DNA of 64,000 nucleotides from Rana temporaria (Eukaryota > Chordata > Amphibia > Anura > Ranidae). Under the pieces are notes generated by a model. It saw only the letters and a list, made by a program, of their open reading frames with translations. It did no database searches and was not told the origin of the DNA. Made by a program: the position numbers and the translations under genes. Each line of letters opens with the position of its first letter. Within the stretch, counting starts at the first letter, position 1. Below, piece by piece: positions 38,660-49,126 of this stretch. The stretch lies in the NCBI RefSeq assembly GCF_905171775.1, contig NC_053492.1, forward strand, positions 186,004,278-186,068,277, read 5' to 3'.

Positions 38660-39570
38660 GTGGAAGGCCTACATCTCTGTGTGAGGAGATGGTGCGGCGT
38701 CCACGTATACATTTAGTTTCCTGGTTCCTGCTGTTTTTACAGCGTGGAGTGGATCAGAACCTTACCTTAAGCACCATTAAGGGGCAGGTTTCTGCCTTGG
38801 CTTTTTTCTTTCAACGACCCTTGGCGGCTCATTCACTGGTAAATACGTTTGTGCAAGGGGTCCGACATGTGGCCCCCCCGGTTCGGCCACTACTTCCGCC
38901 GTGGGATTTGAACCTCGTGCTCTCTGTGCTTCAGAAACCTCCCTTTGAGAACATCAGAGGGATTCCCCCTTTAACATTCTCTCAAAGTTGCTTTTCTGGT
39001 GGCCATCACATCTGTCAGGAGGGCTTCTGAGTTGGCCTTGTCTTGCAAGTCCACGTTTTCGATCCTCCATAAGGATAAGGCGGTGTTACGCCCGCAACCT
39101 TCGTTTCTTCCGAAGGTGGTTTTGGCCTTTCATCTGAATGAGGACATTGTGCTTCCATCCTTATGTCCTCGACCGTCTCATCCTAAGGAGGCTGCGTTTC
39201 ATTCCCTAGACGTGGTACGTGTTCTGAGGGTGTATCTGCTACGGCTTTGTTCCGGAGGTCAGACTCATTGTTTGTGTCGGTGACTGGTCCAAAGAAATCT
39301 TGTCGGCCACCATTTCTTGGTGGATCAGACAGACGGTAATTCATGCCCTTAAAGGACAGGGCAATTGGTGCCTCCTGGGCTTTCCGACATCAAGCATCTG
39401 TCTCACAGGTGTGTAAAGGGGGCGACCTGGTCATTCATTCACACCTTCACTAAGTTTTACAAGGTTGATGTGAGTGCATCTTCGGATGCTTGCTTCAGCC
39501 GCCAGGTTTTGCAGGCGGCCGTTGAAGGTTGCAATTGCTCCGTTAAGGGAACTCTGGTTGTGTTGGGGTA
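38660..39570 (+). pseudogene. DIRS tyrosine recombinase remnant, copy 1
   Basis: Begins near QRGVDQNLTLSTIKGQVSAL and includes TSVRRASEL (about 39005, catalytic Arg region), LPKVVLAFHLNEDIVLPSLC and, in another frame, the C-terminal ATWSFIHTFTKFYKVDV (about 39425-39475) that carries the expected catalytic Tyr region. At least two frameshifts and stops. This protein integrates DIRS circles in intact elements. Confidence 0.85.
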
Positions 39571-39649
39571 AAGTTTTGTTTTATTGCTGTTCCCACCCCT
39601 CGTTTTGACACTGCTTGGCAACGTCCCTACAGTCAAGATTATAAGGAAG

Positions 39650-39912
39650 CTGTGTCCATCCATGGACAAAAGAGAAAATAGAAAATAGTATTTTTGTACT
39701 CCCCGTAAAATCCTTTTCTCTGAAGTCCATGGACAGACACACAGTACACACCCCTCCTTTTTAAGTTTGTACTGCTTTTTGACGAACTGAGCTGCTAAGT
39801 GCAGTGTGAGGGGTTATGATCAGAGGGACTGCCCCCTGGGCGGGGCTGTTCAGCTTTGCTAAAGACTACATGTTTTAACGTCTGCCTAGTCCATGGACGA
39901 AAGAGAAAAAAA
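39650..39912. repeat. DIRS right inverted terminal repeat and adjoining inverted segment
   Basis: A short palindromic section (CCATGGACAAAAGAGAAAA facing TTTTCTCTGAAGTCCATGG, about 39661-39730) is followed by the right inverted repeat. The arrangement fits the internal complementary region of DIRS elements, which serves as a circularisation template in intact copies. Confidence 0.65.
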
Positions 39913-39949
39913 GATTTTTTTACGGTGAGTACAAAAATCCTATTCTTTC

Positions 39950-40690
39950 TCGTTCAATGATTGACACATGAATTCAGAGGCTGTTGGCCTGTACAGCCAT
40001 CTTGGTTGATTAGACACTGGCAAAAAGAAAAATTGTGCACCATCCCAGCACAACTCCTACTACTCCCAGAATACTTTTCTTTTTTTGCAAGTAACCTAGT
40101 AGGATGGACAGCTTTTCTCTTCTCTTTGTGGAGAAGAGCTTAGCTTTTTTTGCTAGCTACCTTTTTTCATATTTCTTTTCCTATGTTAAGATCACTGCTG
40201 ACATCTCTACATAGCTACCTGGAGATGCCTTTCCTAAGCCAAACTTTGGAGTGCTGTACCCAGACCCTGCTGCACTGTATGTGTGCAGGGCTAGCCTGGA
40301 ATATGACCTTCGTGCACTGGGCTCTGCATTGTGGCTCTTTCCAGACCTTGGTATACTGTTAGAAGTAGTGTGATTTCTAGGGCTTGAGCTGTGGCACAGC
40401 CCCAGGTGTGACCTTGTACCTGAAGGCTAGCTTTTTGAGTGGGTCATGCGGGCCAAGCATTGGAATCTCCCTCATTACTAGAACCACTGGGTACTGTTTT
40501 TTAAATCCCCCTCCCCCTTGGTTGGTTCCATTGTGAAAGGGGATCCCTCTTTTCCATTAATCATGTGGTGAAGCACTTTCCCACTGCTGCTCCTGACTGC
40601 AAGTGACATGTGAAACACACTATGGTTTCTTTTGCTCTCTGCCTATAGAAACTTGGTCCCCCATGGCCATCTGATCTTCTCCTCCTGCTA
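39950..40690. other. Interval between DIRS copies, no recognised gene
   Basis: Unique-looking sequence following the right DIRS terminus. I saw no gene, repeat boundary or RNA. Confidence 0.4.
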
Positions 40691-40699
40691 CCAAAAATC

Positions 40700-41150
40700 A
40701 TGTTTGAAGTATTCATAAATGATGTCACTGATTGCAAGAGTACACGAGTTCTTCAGCAGGAGATACCTAGGGCTCAGTCTGGGAAGACTTGCTACTTGGA
40801 GGCCAAAAGATTGTTACTCCCAGGCCTCGACCTCCAAGGTTGTGCCCGACTCCTAATCCACCCCAAAATACTGGGCTTCAAAGTACCCCAGACCATCAAA
40901 TACATCTTTAACATTAGAGGGCCTTTACGCCTTTGCAGACATTTGTACTTCCAGATGCTTGTGTGTGGGAGGTGGTTTCCAGGGGCTATAGGCTTGAATT
41001 TTGCTAACCGGTTCATTACTTTTGGCTTAACTTTGTCACCACTCAGATTAGCAGATCTCCATGCAGCACTACTGGACCTTCTGTAGCAGGGTGTTATTGC
41101 TTTAGTACCTATAGCAGAACTGTTCCAGGCATTCTACCCAATCATAAAAA
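40700..41150 (+). pseudogene. Third DIRS-like relic (N-terminal RT region)
   Basis: The frame at 41050-41150 reads LHAALLDLL, a stop, then QGVIALVPIAELFQAFYPI. It parallels the QDLLRRRVIVPVPLPERFQGFY of copy 2 at about 46800. The preceding 120 codons contain GLTLSPLRLADLH. It is too diverged to belong to the two neighbouring copies. Confidence 0.5.
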
Positions 41151-41207
41151 TGATAAAATGCAAATACTAGTGTGCTGCGAAATAACAAATATCAGAAAAT
41201 ATTACAG

Positions 41208-41735
41208 CTGCACAATTAATCGTTTATCGAAATCGCAATTCTTTTCCCTTCCCGATCTCAAAACAGCATTTCCCGATTCTATCTAACAAGTGCAGAGAGT
41301 TCTCTGACAGCTGAAAAAAAATCCAGGTAGTAACATTCCTTTCTCAGATCAAAGGGATGAACTTATCTCTGTAGATGAGGAAAGTTTAACCACTTCAAGA
41401 CTAAACATTTTTCTGACACTTGCTGCTTACAGTTAGTTAAAAATCAATATTTATTGCTAGAAAATTACTTGGCACCCCCAACATTATATAAAAATCAGAG
41501 ACCCTAGAGAATAAAATGGTGGTTGTTATATTTTGTCACACTGTAATTCCGCATTGGTCTTTCAAAGGCAATTTTTTGTGAAAAAATAATACACTTTAAT
41601 GAATAAAAAAAACGAAAGGGTAAAGTTAGCCTAACTTTTTTGTATAATGTGAGAGATTCTCGTTATGCCCCGAGAATCGTAAACGTTATTCTAAGCAAAA
41701 AAATCGTGATTTTCCTTTTAGCCCAAATCGGGGAT
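41208..41735. mobile_element. MITE with GCTGCACAATTAATCG end, copy 2
   Basis: Starts ACAGCTGCACAATTAATCG and parallels 6000-6615 internally (TTGCTAGAAAATTACTTGG, GATTCTCGTTATG). The right end is diverged. Confidence 0.6.
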
Positions 41736-43033
41736 GCTGGTCATGTTGCAACCAAAAATGTAAATGTATTTTCTCTTTCGTCCATGGATGGACACAGCTT
41801 CCTTAATTCTTGACATTAGGCTTATGTTCCGTCTATTAGGAGAGGACTAGGCAGACATGTTCGATTATTTAAAAACATGTACTTATAGCAAAGCTGAACA
41901 GCCCCGCCCAGGGGGCGGTCCCTCTGGTCATAACACCTCACCCTGCACTCGCCAGCTCAGCTTTTTTATGCCTAGTGTAGGAGAAGGACCTGGCTCCCTA
42001 GGTCCTGGAGGTCCTTTTTTATTTTAAATTTTTACTTTTTGATCCTGAGATCTACTTTCAACTGCCGGCTGGGTGACAGGCTGGATAATATAGATCCTTG
42101 TAGTCTCCCCAGTCAGGCCATCGAGCGTGAGCAGGCCTTTAGCTACGTGCTGGGTCGGCCACGACGTACCCCGTTTGCTCCAGGGGTGGCCTGTGAGCTA
42201 TATGCTCCGGGGCAGGGCCGGCCTTTGGGGTGTGCGAGGTGTGCAGCTGCACAGGGTGCCAGGGCCAACAGGGGGCGCCGTGCGGCCATCACAGCTCGCA
42301 GAATGCGAGTCACCTCTTCCTCCTCATTGTCGCTCCCAGCAGAGGATAGAGGGGCCCCGGACAGCAAGGCGCTCAGGGCAAGTGTTATGTGCACTGCAGA
42401 GCGGTGTGCAGCTTTCCCCCCCCCCTCTCCCTCCCAAGGCTTTCCCATGCTGGATGGAGAGGGACAGACAAGTGTGTCAGGCAGCCAATAGCGCTGCTCT
42501 TCTGAGTGGGAGGGCATGACTTCTAAGTTGCTCCGCCTATCACCACCCCCTTAGCCAATCAGATTGCCCAGCCCGCCACATTTGATCAGGAGAAGATGTC
42601 AGTGACCAGAGCAGGGCGGGATGAAGAGGATCCGACATACCTGAGAATGAAGAAGGTATGATCATCATGTCACTCACTGGTAATGCAGAAGTCTAATAAA
42701 CATTGTGTTCTGTCCTGTGTGTAGATTAGACAATGATGGAGGGATGACTTCCCCTCTGTCTTCTCACACTGCTTCCTATCTGTGTTTTTATTTACACTAC
42801 ACACAGCACTTGAATGATGATTAGACTTCTGCAAGAGGCTTCAAACTTAAGCTGTTTCTATAGCTATGTGTGCTGGAGTTGGTGTCGCCTATCCCTGATT
42901 TATCTAACCTTCCTTGTTATCTTTGAAGGAATTAGCTGGTCAGGCTGAGAGCTTCCCACACGTTAACCATTTACTGTCCTCCTGTGCTTGAGAAATGACT
43001 GTTAGAAAATACGTTTGTTTGTTTTTTGGCACT

Positions 43034-43497
43034 TAAAGCGGATGTTCCCTGAATTTTTTTTTAAAAGCCAGCAGCTACAAATACTGCAGCTGCTGACTTT
43101 TAATATTAGCACACTTACCTGTCCTGGAGTCCAGCGCCATTCGCAGCAGAGGACGAGTAATTGCTCGTCACTCTGCTGCCACCACGTCATCCTCGGTGAG
43201 GGAACCAGGAAGTGAAGTGTTCCGGTTTCACTGCCCGGTTCCCTACAGCGCGAGTCGCGCTGCACCATGCTGACTGGTTCCCACTGTGTTCTGGGAGCTG
43301 TGTGTTTCCCAGAACACAACGGGGGGGGGGGGTGGAATCTGACGTCCTGCCCGCAGTCTACCCGCAGACTGTGTGGCAGGAAGTGGATGCAAATACCTGT
43401 CTTTAGACCGGTATCTTCACCCCCCCTGAAAGGTGTCAAATGTGACACCGGAGGGGGGAGGGTTCTGATGAGGTGGAGGGTGGAGCTCCGCTTTAAA
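43034..43497. mobile_element. TTAA-ended MITE (TTAAAGCGGA family) nested in hAT-like element
   Basis: TTAAAGCGGATGTTCC at the left faces GGAGCTCCGCTTTAA at the right. It includes a (G)12 run near 43321. Non-coding. Confidence 0.75.
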
Positions 43498-43569
43498 GTT
43501 ATAGCTTGTAAACTCTTGTTTGCAGTGGTCAATGTTTTTCCACACTGGTCACTGCTAGGACACACTTGT

Positions 43570-43980
43570 ATAATGTCTGCAGTCTCTGACCATCTCCTGT
43601 TATGACCACGGTCTGACCTTCTCTTATGTTATATCTGCAGTCTCTGACCCTCTCCTGTACAATGTCTGCAGTCTCTGACCCTCTCCTGTACAATGTCTGC
43701 AGTCTCTGATCCTTTCCTGTACAATGTCTGCAGTCTCTGATCCTTTCCTGTACAATGTCTGCAGTCTCTGACCCTCTCCTGTACAATGTCTGCAGTCTCT
43801 GACCCTCTCTTGTACAATGTCTGCAGTCTCTGACCCTCTCCTGTACAATGTCTGCAGTCTCTGACCCTCTCCTGTACAATGTCTGCAGTCTCTGACCCTC
43901 TCCTGTACAATGTCTGCAGTCTCTGACCCTCTCCTGTACCATGTCTGCAGTCTCTGACCATCTCCTGTAGTATTTCTGCA
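43570..43980. repeat. 31-bp minisatellite, about 13 copies
   Basis: The unit is CTCTGACCCTCTCCTGTACA then ATGTCTGCAGT. Period 31 is seen from successive GACCCTCTC starts (43801 and 43832). Because 31 is not a multiple of 3 and the unit has no minus-strand stop in any phase, long overlapping open frames appear on the minus strand. They are not genes. Confidence 0.95.
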
Positions 43981-44500
43981 ATAAAGGGGGCTACAGGCAC
44001 AGTAGGTGCTGAGGGAAGGTGTACATAGGCATTTTGGATAGTGAGGGATAGGGGGCCCATGCATGTTGGTTTTTTTCCCATTTGTGTATGTTTAGGTGAC
44101 CAGGGGGTGAGGGGTGAATATGGGGGGGGGGGGCGCCACAGGATTAGCTTGCACAGGGTGCCTGTACACCTAAGGCCGGCCCTGCTCCGGGGGCCCACAT
44201 ATGACCGGGCTACTGCTGTCCAGTCACAGTGGGCTGTGGCTGGCAGCCACTTCGTACTGCTCAGTGATGGGTCTGTCAGGAATGCGTCCAGCAGTCCTCG
44301 CAGAGACGGGTAAGTAAGTTCCTCCTGTCTTGGCAGGATAGAACAGCTGGACATTCCTGCGGTGGTCGAGTAGGGGGTCTCTGGCCCTCCCTTTCCTCTC
44401 CATCCATCCCTCCTCCCCATGCATTGCTGTGTCCCTCCCAGGGGGGTCCCTGAGGGGGGCTCCGAGTCCTGGCTGGGGGCTGCGCAGTGTGTCCAGGTCC

Positions 44501-44922
44501 CTCTATATGCTGTCTGATATTCGGACGTGTGTGTGTGTGTATATGTATGTATAATATATATATATCAGATCTTGTCCATCTCAAGGTATTTACATATATG
44601 TCATTTGATCTATGTCTGATGCACCATTAGAATGCAAAACATGTCTGTTATATACTTTTTATATTGTTTGGTCATTAATGTAAATATATCTAATTTCAGA
44701 TAGTGAGATTTGTTCTCTGTTTTTGATCTCTTGTTCGTCCTGAAGAAGCCTCACGGCTAAACGCGTAGACTACAAGGGATCCAATTCATACTTTCCAATA
44801 TTTGGTATGTTTTTTTATTTTTGAATATTGTATTTACTTTATTTTTTTTTGTAATAAATATTTTTTTGCTATTCCTATTGTCTTGCCTTTAAAGTCCGGT
44901 TACCACCGGTAGTCTTCTGTTT
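44501..44922 (+). mobile_element. 422-bp insertion with 9-bp target duplication and hammerhead-like motif
   Basis: TCCAGGTCC is present at 44492-44500 and 44923-44931. DIRS copy 1 has a single equivalent site (about 36096-36104). The insert begins CTCTATATGCTGTCTG and carries a degenerate hammerhead core at 44740-44763 and a T-rich right part. It looks like a small retroelement unit of the same type as those at 50, 52 and 61-63 kb. Confidence 0.8.
44731..44775 (+). ncRNA. Degenerate hammerhead ribozyme motif
   Basis: CTGAAGA (44740-44746) is followed by stem II AGCC-TCAC-GGCT, then AAAC and GCGTAG. Stem I complementarity remains (CTTGT/ACAAG and GTC/GAC). The G before AAA is lost and the cleavage triplet is changed from GTC, so self-cleavage is unlikely. 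Confidence 0.55.
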
Positions 44923-45399
44923 TCCAGGTCCGCTCTAGTTTGGGGAGCCTCCGCTCGGAGACCCAGTGTTTTCGCTGCCTTTATTTTTACCTCAGAACGA
45001 ATTGGCGGCATTTTGGATGCGCTGGCCCCATTTTCCTGTAGCCGCGCTGTTCCTAAGGCTAATACAGCCGGCAGCCATTTTCTTGTAGCCGCGCTGTTTC
45101 TATTGCTCATACAGTGGGCGGCCATTTTCTTGTAGTTCGTGCTCTTTTTTCCTGAGGCAGCCGGCGGCCATCTAACATTGGTTTTGTCCTCTAGTGCTAT
45201 TTTTGTCATTCTGAACGTCGCGAATAGCAGATCACCTAAGGCACACACTGTGCAGGAGTTAGAGCGGACCGCAGTGCTGTACAGTGCATGTCAGGGCGGT
45301 GAGTTCTCTGGGAATACCCCTCGGTCTGTGGCAGCTAGGAGGGTGGGCTTTTTTGTACCCTGACTTAGTCCCTAAGTGGCTGTCAGGTGAGCGGGTCAG

Positions 45400-46600
45400 C
45401 ATGGCGTCAGAAGCTGGCGCTTCTTCCCCAGACATTCCAGTGGTAGCAACCGGTGCCCCTGCACCTGCGGTACCTATGGACGCTTTGTCGGCGGCCCTGG
45501 AATCATTTGTTTCCAGGGTTTAGGCGGTGTGCGGGCGCAAGGGGGGTAAACGCCCCCTCCCCCACCATCTTTTAGGGAAAGCTCTGACTCAGGCTCGGCC
45601 TGGCTGTGACATAGGACCCCTGTTCTGAAGTGTCAGGGTATGCAGACCGGGACCATTCGGACAGTGAAGAAGACTCTGTCCGGGTCAGTGCAGTAGAAGG
45701 CGCTTGTTGGAGCACTTATCACCGCAGTGCGGGAAACCCTCAAGCTGGAGGATGCAGCTGGGGCATCTACTGAGGTGTTTGTCCCTTTTTGGGTCCCACA
45801 AGCCGACCCGCACTATTAAGGTGTTTCCTTATGTAACTTATTTTTTAGTTTATAGACAAAGGCAAAGACCGCAGAGGACCTTTTCGGTCCCAAAACGCAT
45901 GGCGGTCCATTACCCCTTTTGAGAAGAGCCTTCTGAAAAAATCGGCATTTCCCCCGGTTGTGGTATCTAGGTTAAACAAGGTAACCATGATTCCGGTAAA
46001 GGGGACCCCTGCATTTAAGGATCCTGCAGATAGAAGGTCCGAAGCGTTGGCCCGGTCCATGTTCACCATTACGGCCAATTTTGCTGCAGCCCTGGTGTCA
46101 CACTTTCTGAATGGGCAAAATTGTTGCATCGGGAGTTGGAAAAGCAACAAGTTTCCCCGGTTTGCGTAGAACTGGCCGACCAGTTGGTGTATGGCCTCAA
46201 ATATGTCTGATGCAGCCCTGGATACAGCTCCCCTGATTTTCAGAGCCTTAGTATCTGCTGTGGTACTGCATCGCCTGATTTGGCTAAAATACTGGTCTGC
46301 GGACCAGACTTCCAAGAAGGCTCTGGCGGATTTGCCCTTCCAGGGAGAGAGGCTATTTGAAGCAGTGACATTCTTAAGAATGTCACTGGGGGGTAGGAGC
46401 AAGCTGCTCCTGCAATTCAGAAAAGTTAAGGAGCCTTGTCGTAGGCCAGGTCCCTTCTTTTCCGCTCAGAAACGTTTTTTCGTTAGTCTGGGCCCGCAGG
46501 TAAGTGTTCCCAGGCAGACAAGAGGCCAGCTGAAGAACAAAAGCATCCCTGGGTTCACATGCCAAACAAGCCTGCAAGCAAATCTGCTATTGCATTAAGG
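45400..46600 (+). pseudogene. DIRS gag-like remnant, copy 2
   Basis: Several frames in order: ASEAGASSPDIPVV (about 45410), then SRLNKVTMIPVKGTPAFKDP and DRRSEALARSMF (about 45960-46060), then WLKYWSADQTSKKALADLPF (about 46280). The KDPxDRR motif is typical of DIRS-family gag-like proteins. Broken by stops and shifts. Most of this segment is deleted in copy 1. Confidence 0.75.
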
Positions 46601-46779
46601 TTTACCCTCGCCCGACTCTCGTGTGGTGGGTCGCCTTTGCGAGTTTGCAGCTCGATGGACCTCCCTGCTTTCCGACCAGTGGGTTTGCGAAGTGGTTTCA
46701 TCAGGGTACAAGATAGAAATTCTTTCTTGTCCATCAAACTGATTTTATCCCTCCAACCTTCATCTCCTTCCGGCTCGTC

Positions 46780-47690
46780 GGAACGCCCTATTTGGGGCAG
46801 TGCAGGACCTGCTGAGGCGTAGGGTAATAGTCCCTGTGCCGCTGCCGGAAAGGTTTCAGGGATTCTACTCCAATCTGATTGTAGTCCCAAAGAAGGACGA
46901 GGCATGTCTAAGCCTGGGCTTGATTCTAGACTCATCAGTGGCAAGAGTTCTTCTTGCTTTGGAAAAATTGCAGACTCTTCAGGCGGCGGTGAAGCTTCTG
47001 GCATCCCGCAGGTGGTCGTCGCTGCGCTTTTGCATGCAAGTCATGGGTCTCATGACTCAGAAGGAGATCCTGTTTAAGTGGGACAAGTCTCCGTTGTCCC
47101 TGGATTATCAAATACTGGTGAGCCAACTAGTCAGGACTTCCTGTTCTGGTGGCTAAGATCTCCAGGCCTTCAGTCTGGAAAGTCATTCCTTCCCGTTCAC
47201 TGGACGTTGATCACGACTGACGCCAGCCTGACCAGTTGGGGGGGAGTTTGGGGCGTACAGTCAACACAGGGTCGATGGACGCAGGAAGAATCACGCCTGC
47301 CGATCAATCTGCTGGAATTTTGGGTGATCAGGCAGTGCCTCTCCACATGGTCACAGAGGCTGCAGGGTCGTCCAGTCACCATCAGTCACTATCCAGTCGG
47401 ACAACGCCACGGTAGTGGCGTATGTCAACCATCAAGGAGGAACAAGAAGCTCGGCTGAAGCATCGGAGGTCGCTCACATCCCGAGGTAAGCAGAGCGAAC
47501 CGTGTCGGCTCTGTCGGCCATATACATTACTGGCGTAGAAAACTGGAAAGCGGGCTGCCTAAGTGACCAGATACTGGACCAAGGAGAATGGTCGCTACAC
47601 CCAGATGTGTTTCGACTCCTTTGCCTGAGATGGGGCATGCCAGACGCGGATCTCTTGGCTTCTTGACTTAATCGAAAGGTATTGAGGTTT
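46780..47690 (+). pseudogene. DIRS RT (core deleted) and RNase H remnant, copy 2
   Basis: VIVPVPLPERFQGFYSNLIV and VPKKDE (about 46830-46905) run directly into LGLILDSSVARV (about 46915). The RT palm region with motif A, the LPYGL stretch and the YxDD site is missing compared with copy 1. RNase H pieces remain: ITTDASLTSWGG (about 47210) and the SDNAT segment (about 47397). Confidence 0.82.
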
Positions 47691-48199
47691 GTGGCCAGGT
47701 CAAAAGATCCATGGGCGGACGCGACGGATGCGTTTTGTGGCTCCGTGGGGGACAGTATCGTCTAATTTATGCCTTTCCCCCACTGAAACTTCTTCCTCGT
47801 CTGCTCCACAGAGTGGAGGGGATTTCTGTGATTCTAATTGCCCCAGATTTGCCTTGGCGTCCCTGGTACGCCGACCTTGTACACCTAGTGGTGGATGCCC
47901 CTTGGCGACTGCCGATGCGAGAGGACCTTCTGTTGCAAGGTCCTATACTTCATCCTACTTTACAGTCGCTGGCTTAAACAGCATGGCTGTTGAAAGTCAG
48001 GTTCTGAGGGACTGAGGCCTGTCGGATTTAGTAATTTCCACCATGCTGAGGACATGGAAGTCATCTTCTCGGAAGATCGATCATCGCACGTGTAAGGCCT
48101 ACATCTCTGTGTGAGGAGATAGGGTGGCGTCCACGGGCATATTCGGTTTCCAGGATCCTGCTGTTTTTACAGCGTGGAGTGGATCAGAAACGTGCCTTA

Positions 48200-49122
48200 C
48201 CACTTCAATACCAGACACTTACACACCTTCCTGCCCAAGCCAATTTTCAGCTTTTAGCGCTGTCGCAATTTAAATGACAATTGCGTGGTCATGCTACACT
48301 GTACCCAAACAATTTTTTTTATCATTTTGTTCCCACAAATAGAGTTTTCTTTTGGTGGTATTCGATCACCTCTGCGATTTTTTTTTTTTTTTTTTTGCGC
48401 AACAACTAAAAAAAGACCGAAAATTTTAAGTTTTCTTCTTTATTACGGGCACTGATGGGCACCAATGAGCACTGATGGTCACTCATAGGCGGCACTGATG
48501 GTCACTCATAGGCGGAGCTGATGGGTACTTATGGGTGGCACTGATAGGCAGATAAGTGGGCATGGATGGGCAATGAGATGTGGCACTGATACTGATGGTG
48601 GCATTGCTGGGCATCACTTGTTTTATATTTTTGCCAGTCGGTGCCCATTTGTGGGCACTGATTGGCATCTATTGTGAATATTTTTTAACATGTGGATGGC
48701 CATGGGTTACATACCTGGCCACCCACATGTTTCCCCCTTCCCTCGTGTTCCTAGTGGCTTCCATGGTGGTTCCGTGTGGGCATATGCGGGGGGGCTACGC
48801 TGATAATCGGCGTATACCCCCCGTCAGGAGAGCCGCCGATCGACTCTCCTCTACTCGTGTCTGTCAGATGCAAGTAAGGAAGAGCCGATCAACGGCTCTT
48901 CCTGTTTACATCGTGATCAGCCGTGATTGGACACGGCTGATCACGTGGTAAAGAGCCCCTGCCAGAGGCTCTTTACTGAGATCGGAGATGCAGGGTGTCA
49001 GTCTGACACCCCGCATCACTGATCGCCGCGCTGCGCGCCTCATGTTATCCTGCTGGACATCAAGTCAGGATAACAGAACCACTTCCCGGACGTCAATTTA
49101 CTATTGACCGGGCGGGAAGTAG
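48200..49122. mobile_element. TTAA / CCACTT-family element inserted in the DIRS recombinase
   Basis: Left TTA(A) at 48197 and right TTAA at 49123-49126. Ends CCACTTCAATACC and GGGCGGGAAGTAG. The DIRS copy 1 site CTTAAGCACCATTAAGGGGC (about 38767-38786) is the empty equivalent, showing insertion exactly at TTAA. Internal text matches the copy at 10249-10973. Confidence 0.9.
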
Positions 49123-49126
49123 TTAA

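Larger units (their letters stand above)
35433..39912 (+). mobile_element. DIRS-like retrotransposon, copy 1 (decayed)
   Basis: The left end (about 35433-35550: TCTCTTTCG, GGCAGACATG, AGCAAAGCTGAACAGCCCCG) is matched in reverse complement at about 39790-39912 (CGGGGCTGTTCAGCTTTGCT, CGAAAGAGAAA). Inverted terminal repeats, a tyrosine recombinase instead of a DDE integrase, and absence of a target duplication are DIRS features. Inside are reverse transcriptase, RNase H and recombinase remnants in order. The gag-like segment present in copy 2 is largely missing. Confidence 0.88.
42213..44184. mobile_element. hAT-like non-autonomous element nested in DIRS copy 2
   Basis: The ends CAGGGCCGGCCTT and AAGGCCGGCCCTG are exact inverted repeats, flanked by the duplicated CTCCGGGG (42205-42212 and 44185-44192). 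Copy 1 of the DIRS element shows the uninterrupted site (GATCCGGGGTTCACATATGA, about 35771-35790). It contains a TTAA MITE (43034-43497) and a 31-bp minisatellite. No transposase. Confidence 0.92.

Noticed and set aside
35433..39912. LTR retrovirus or Gypsy element
   Set aside because: Inverted rather than direct terminal repeats, a tyrosine recombinase instead of a DDE integrase, and no protease or envelope; DIRS fits better.
43002..43565. 187-codon minus-strand frame
   Set aside because: Lies across a TTAA MITE nested in the hAT-like element; no recognisable motif.
43629..44420. 263-codon minus-strand open frame
   Set aside because: It is mostly the 31-bp minisatellite read through; no domain, no homologue recognised, lies inside a hAT-like element.
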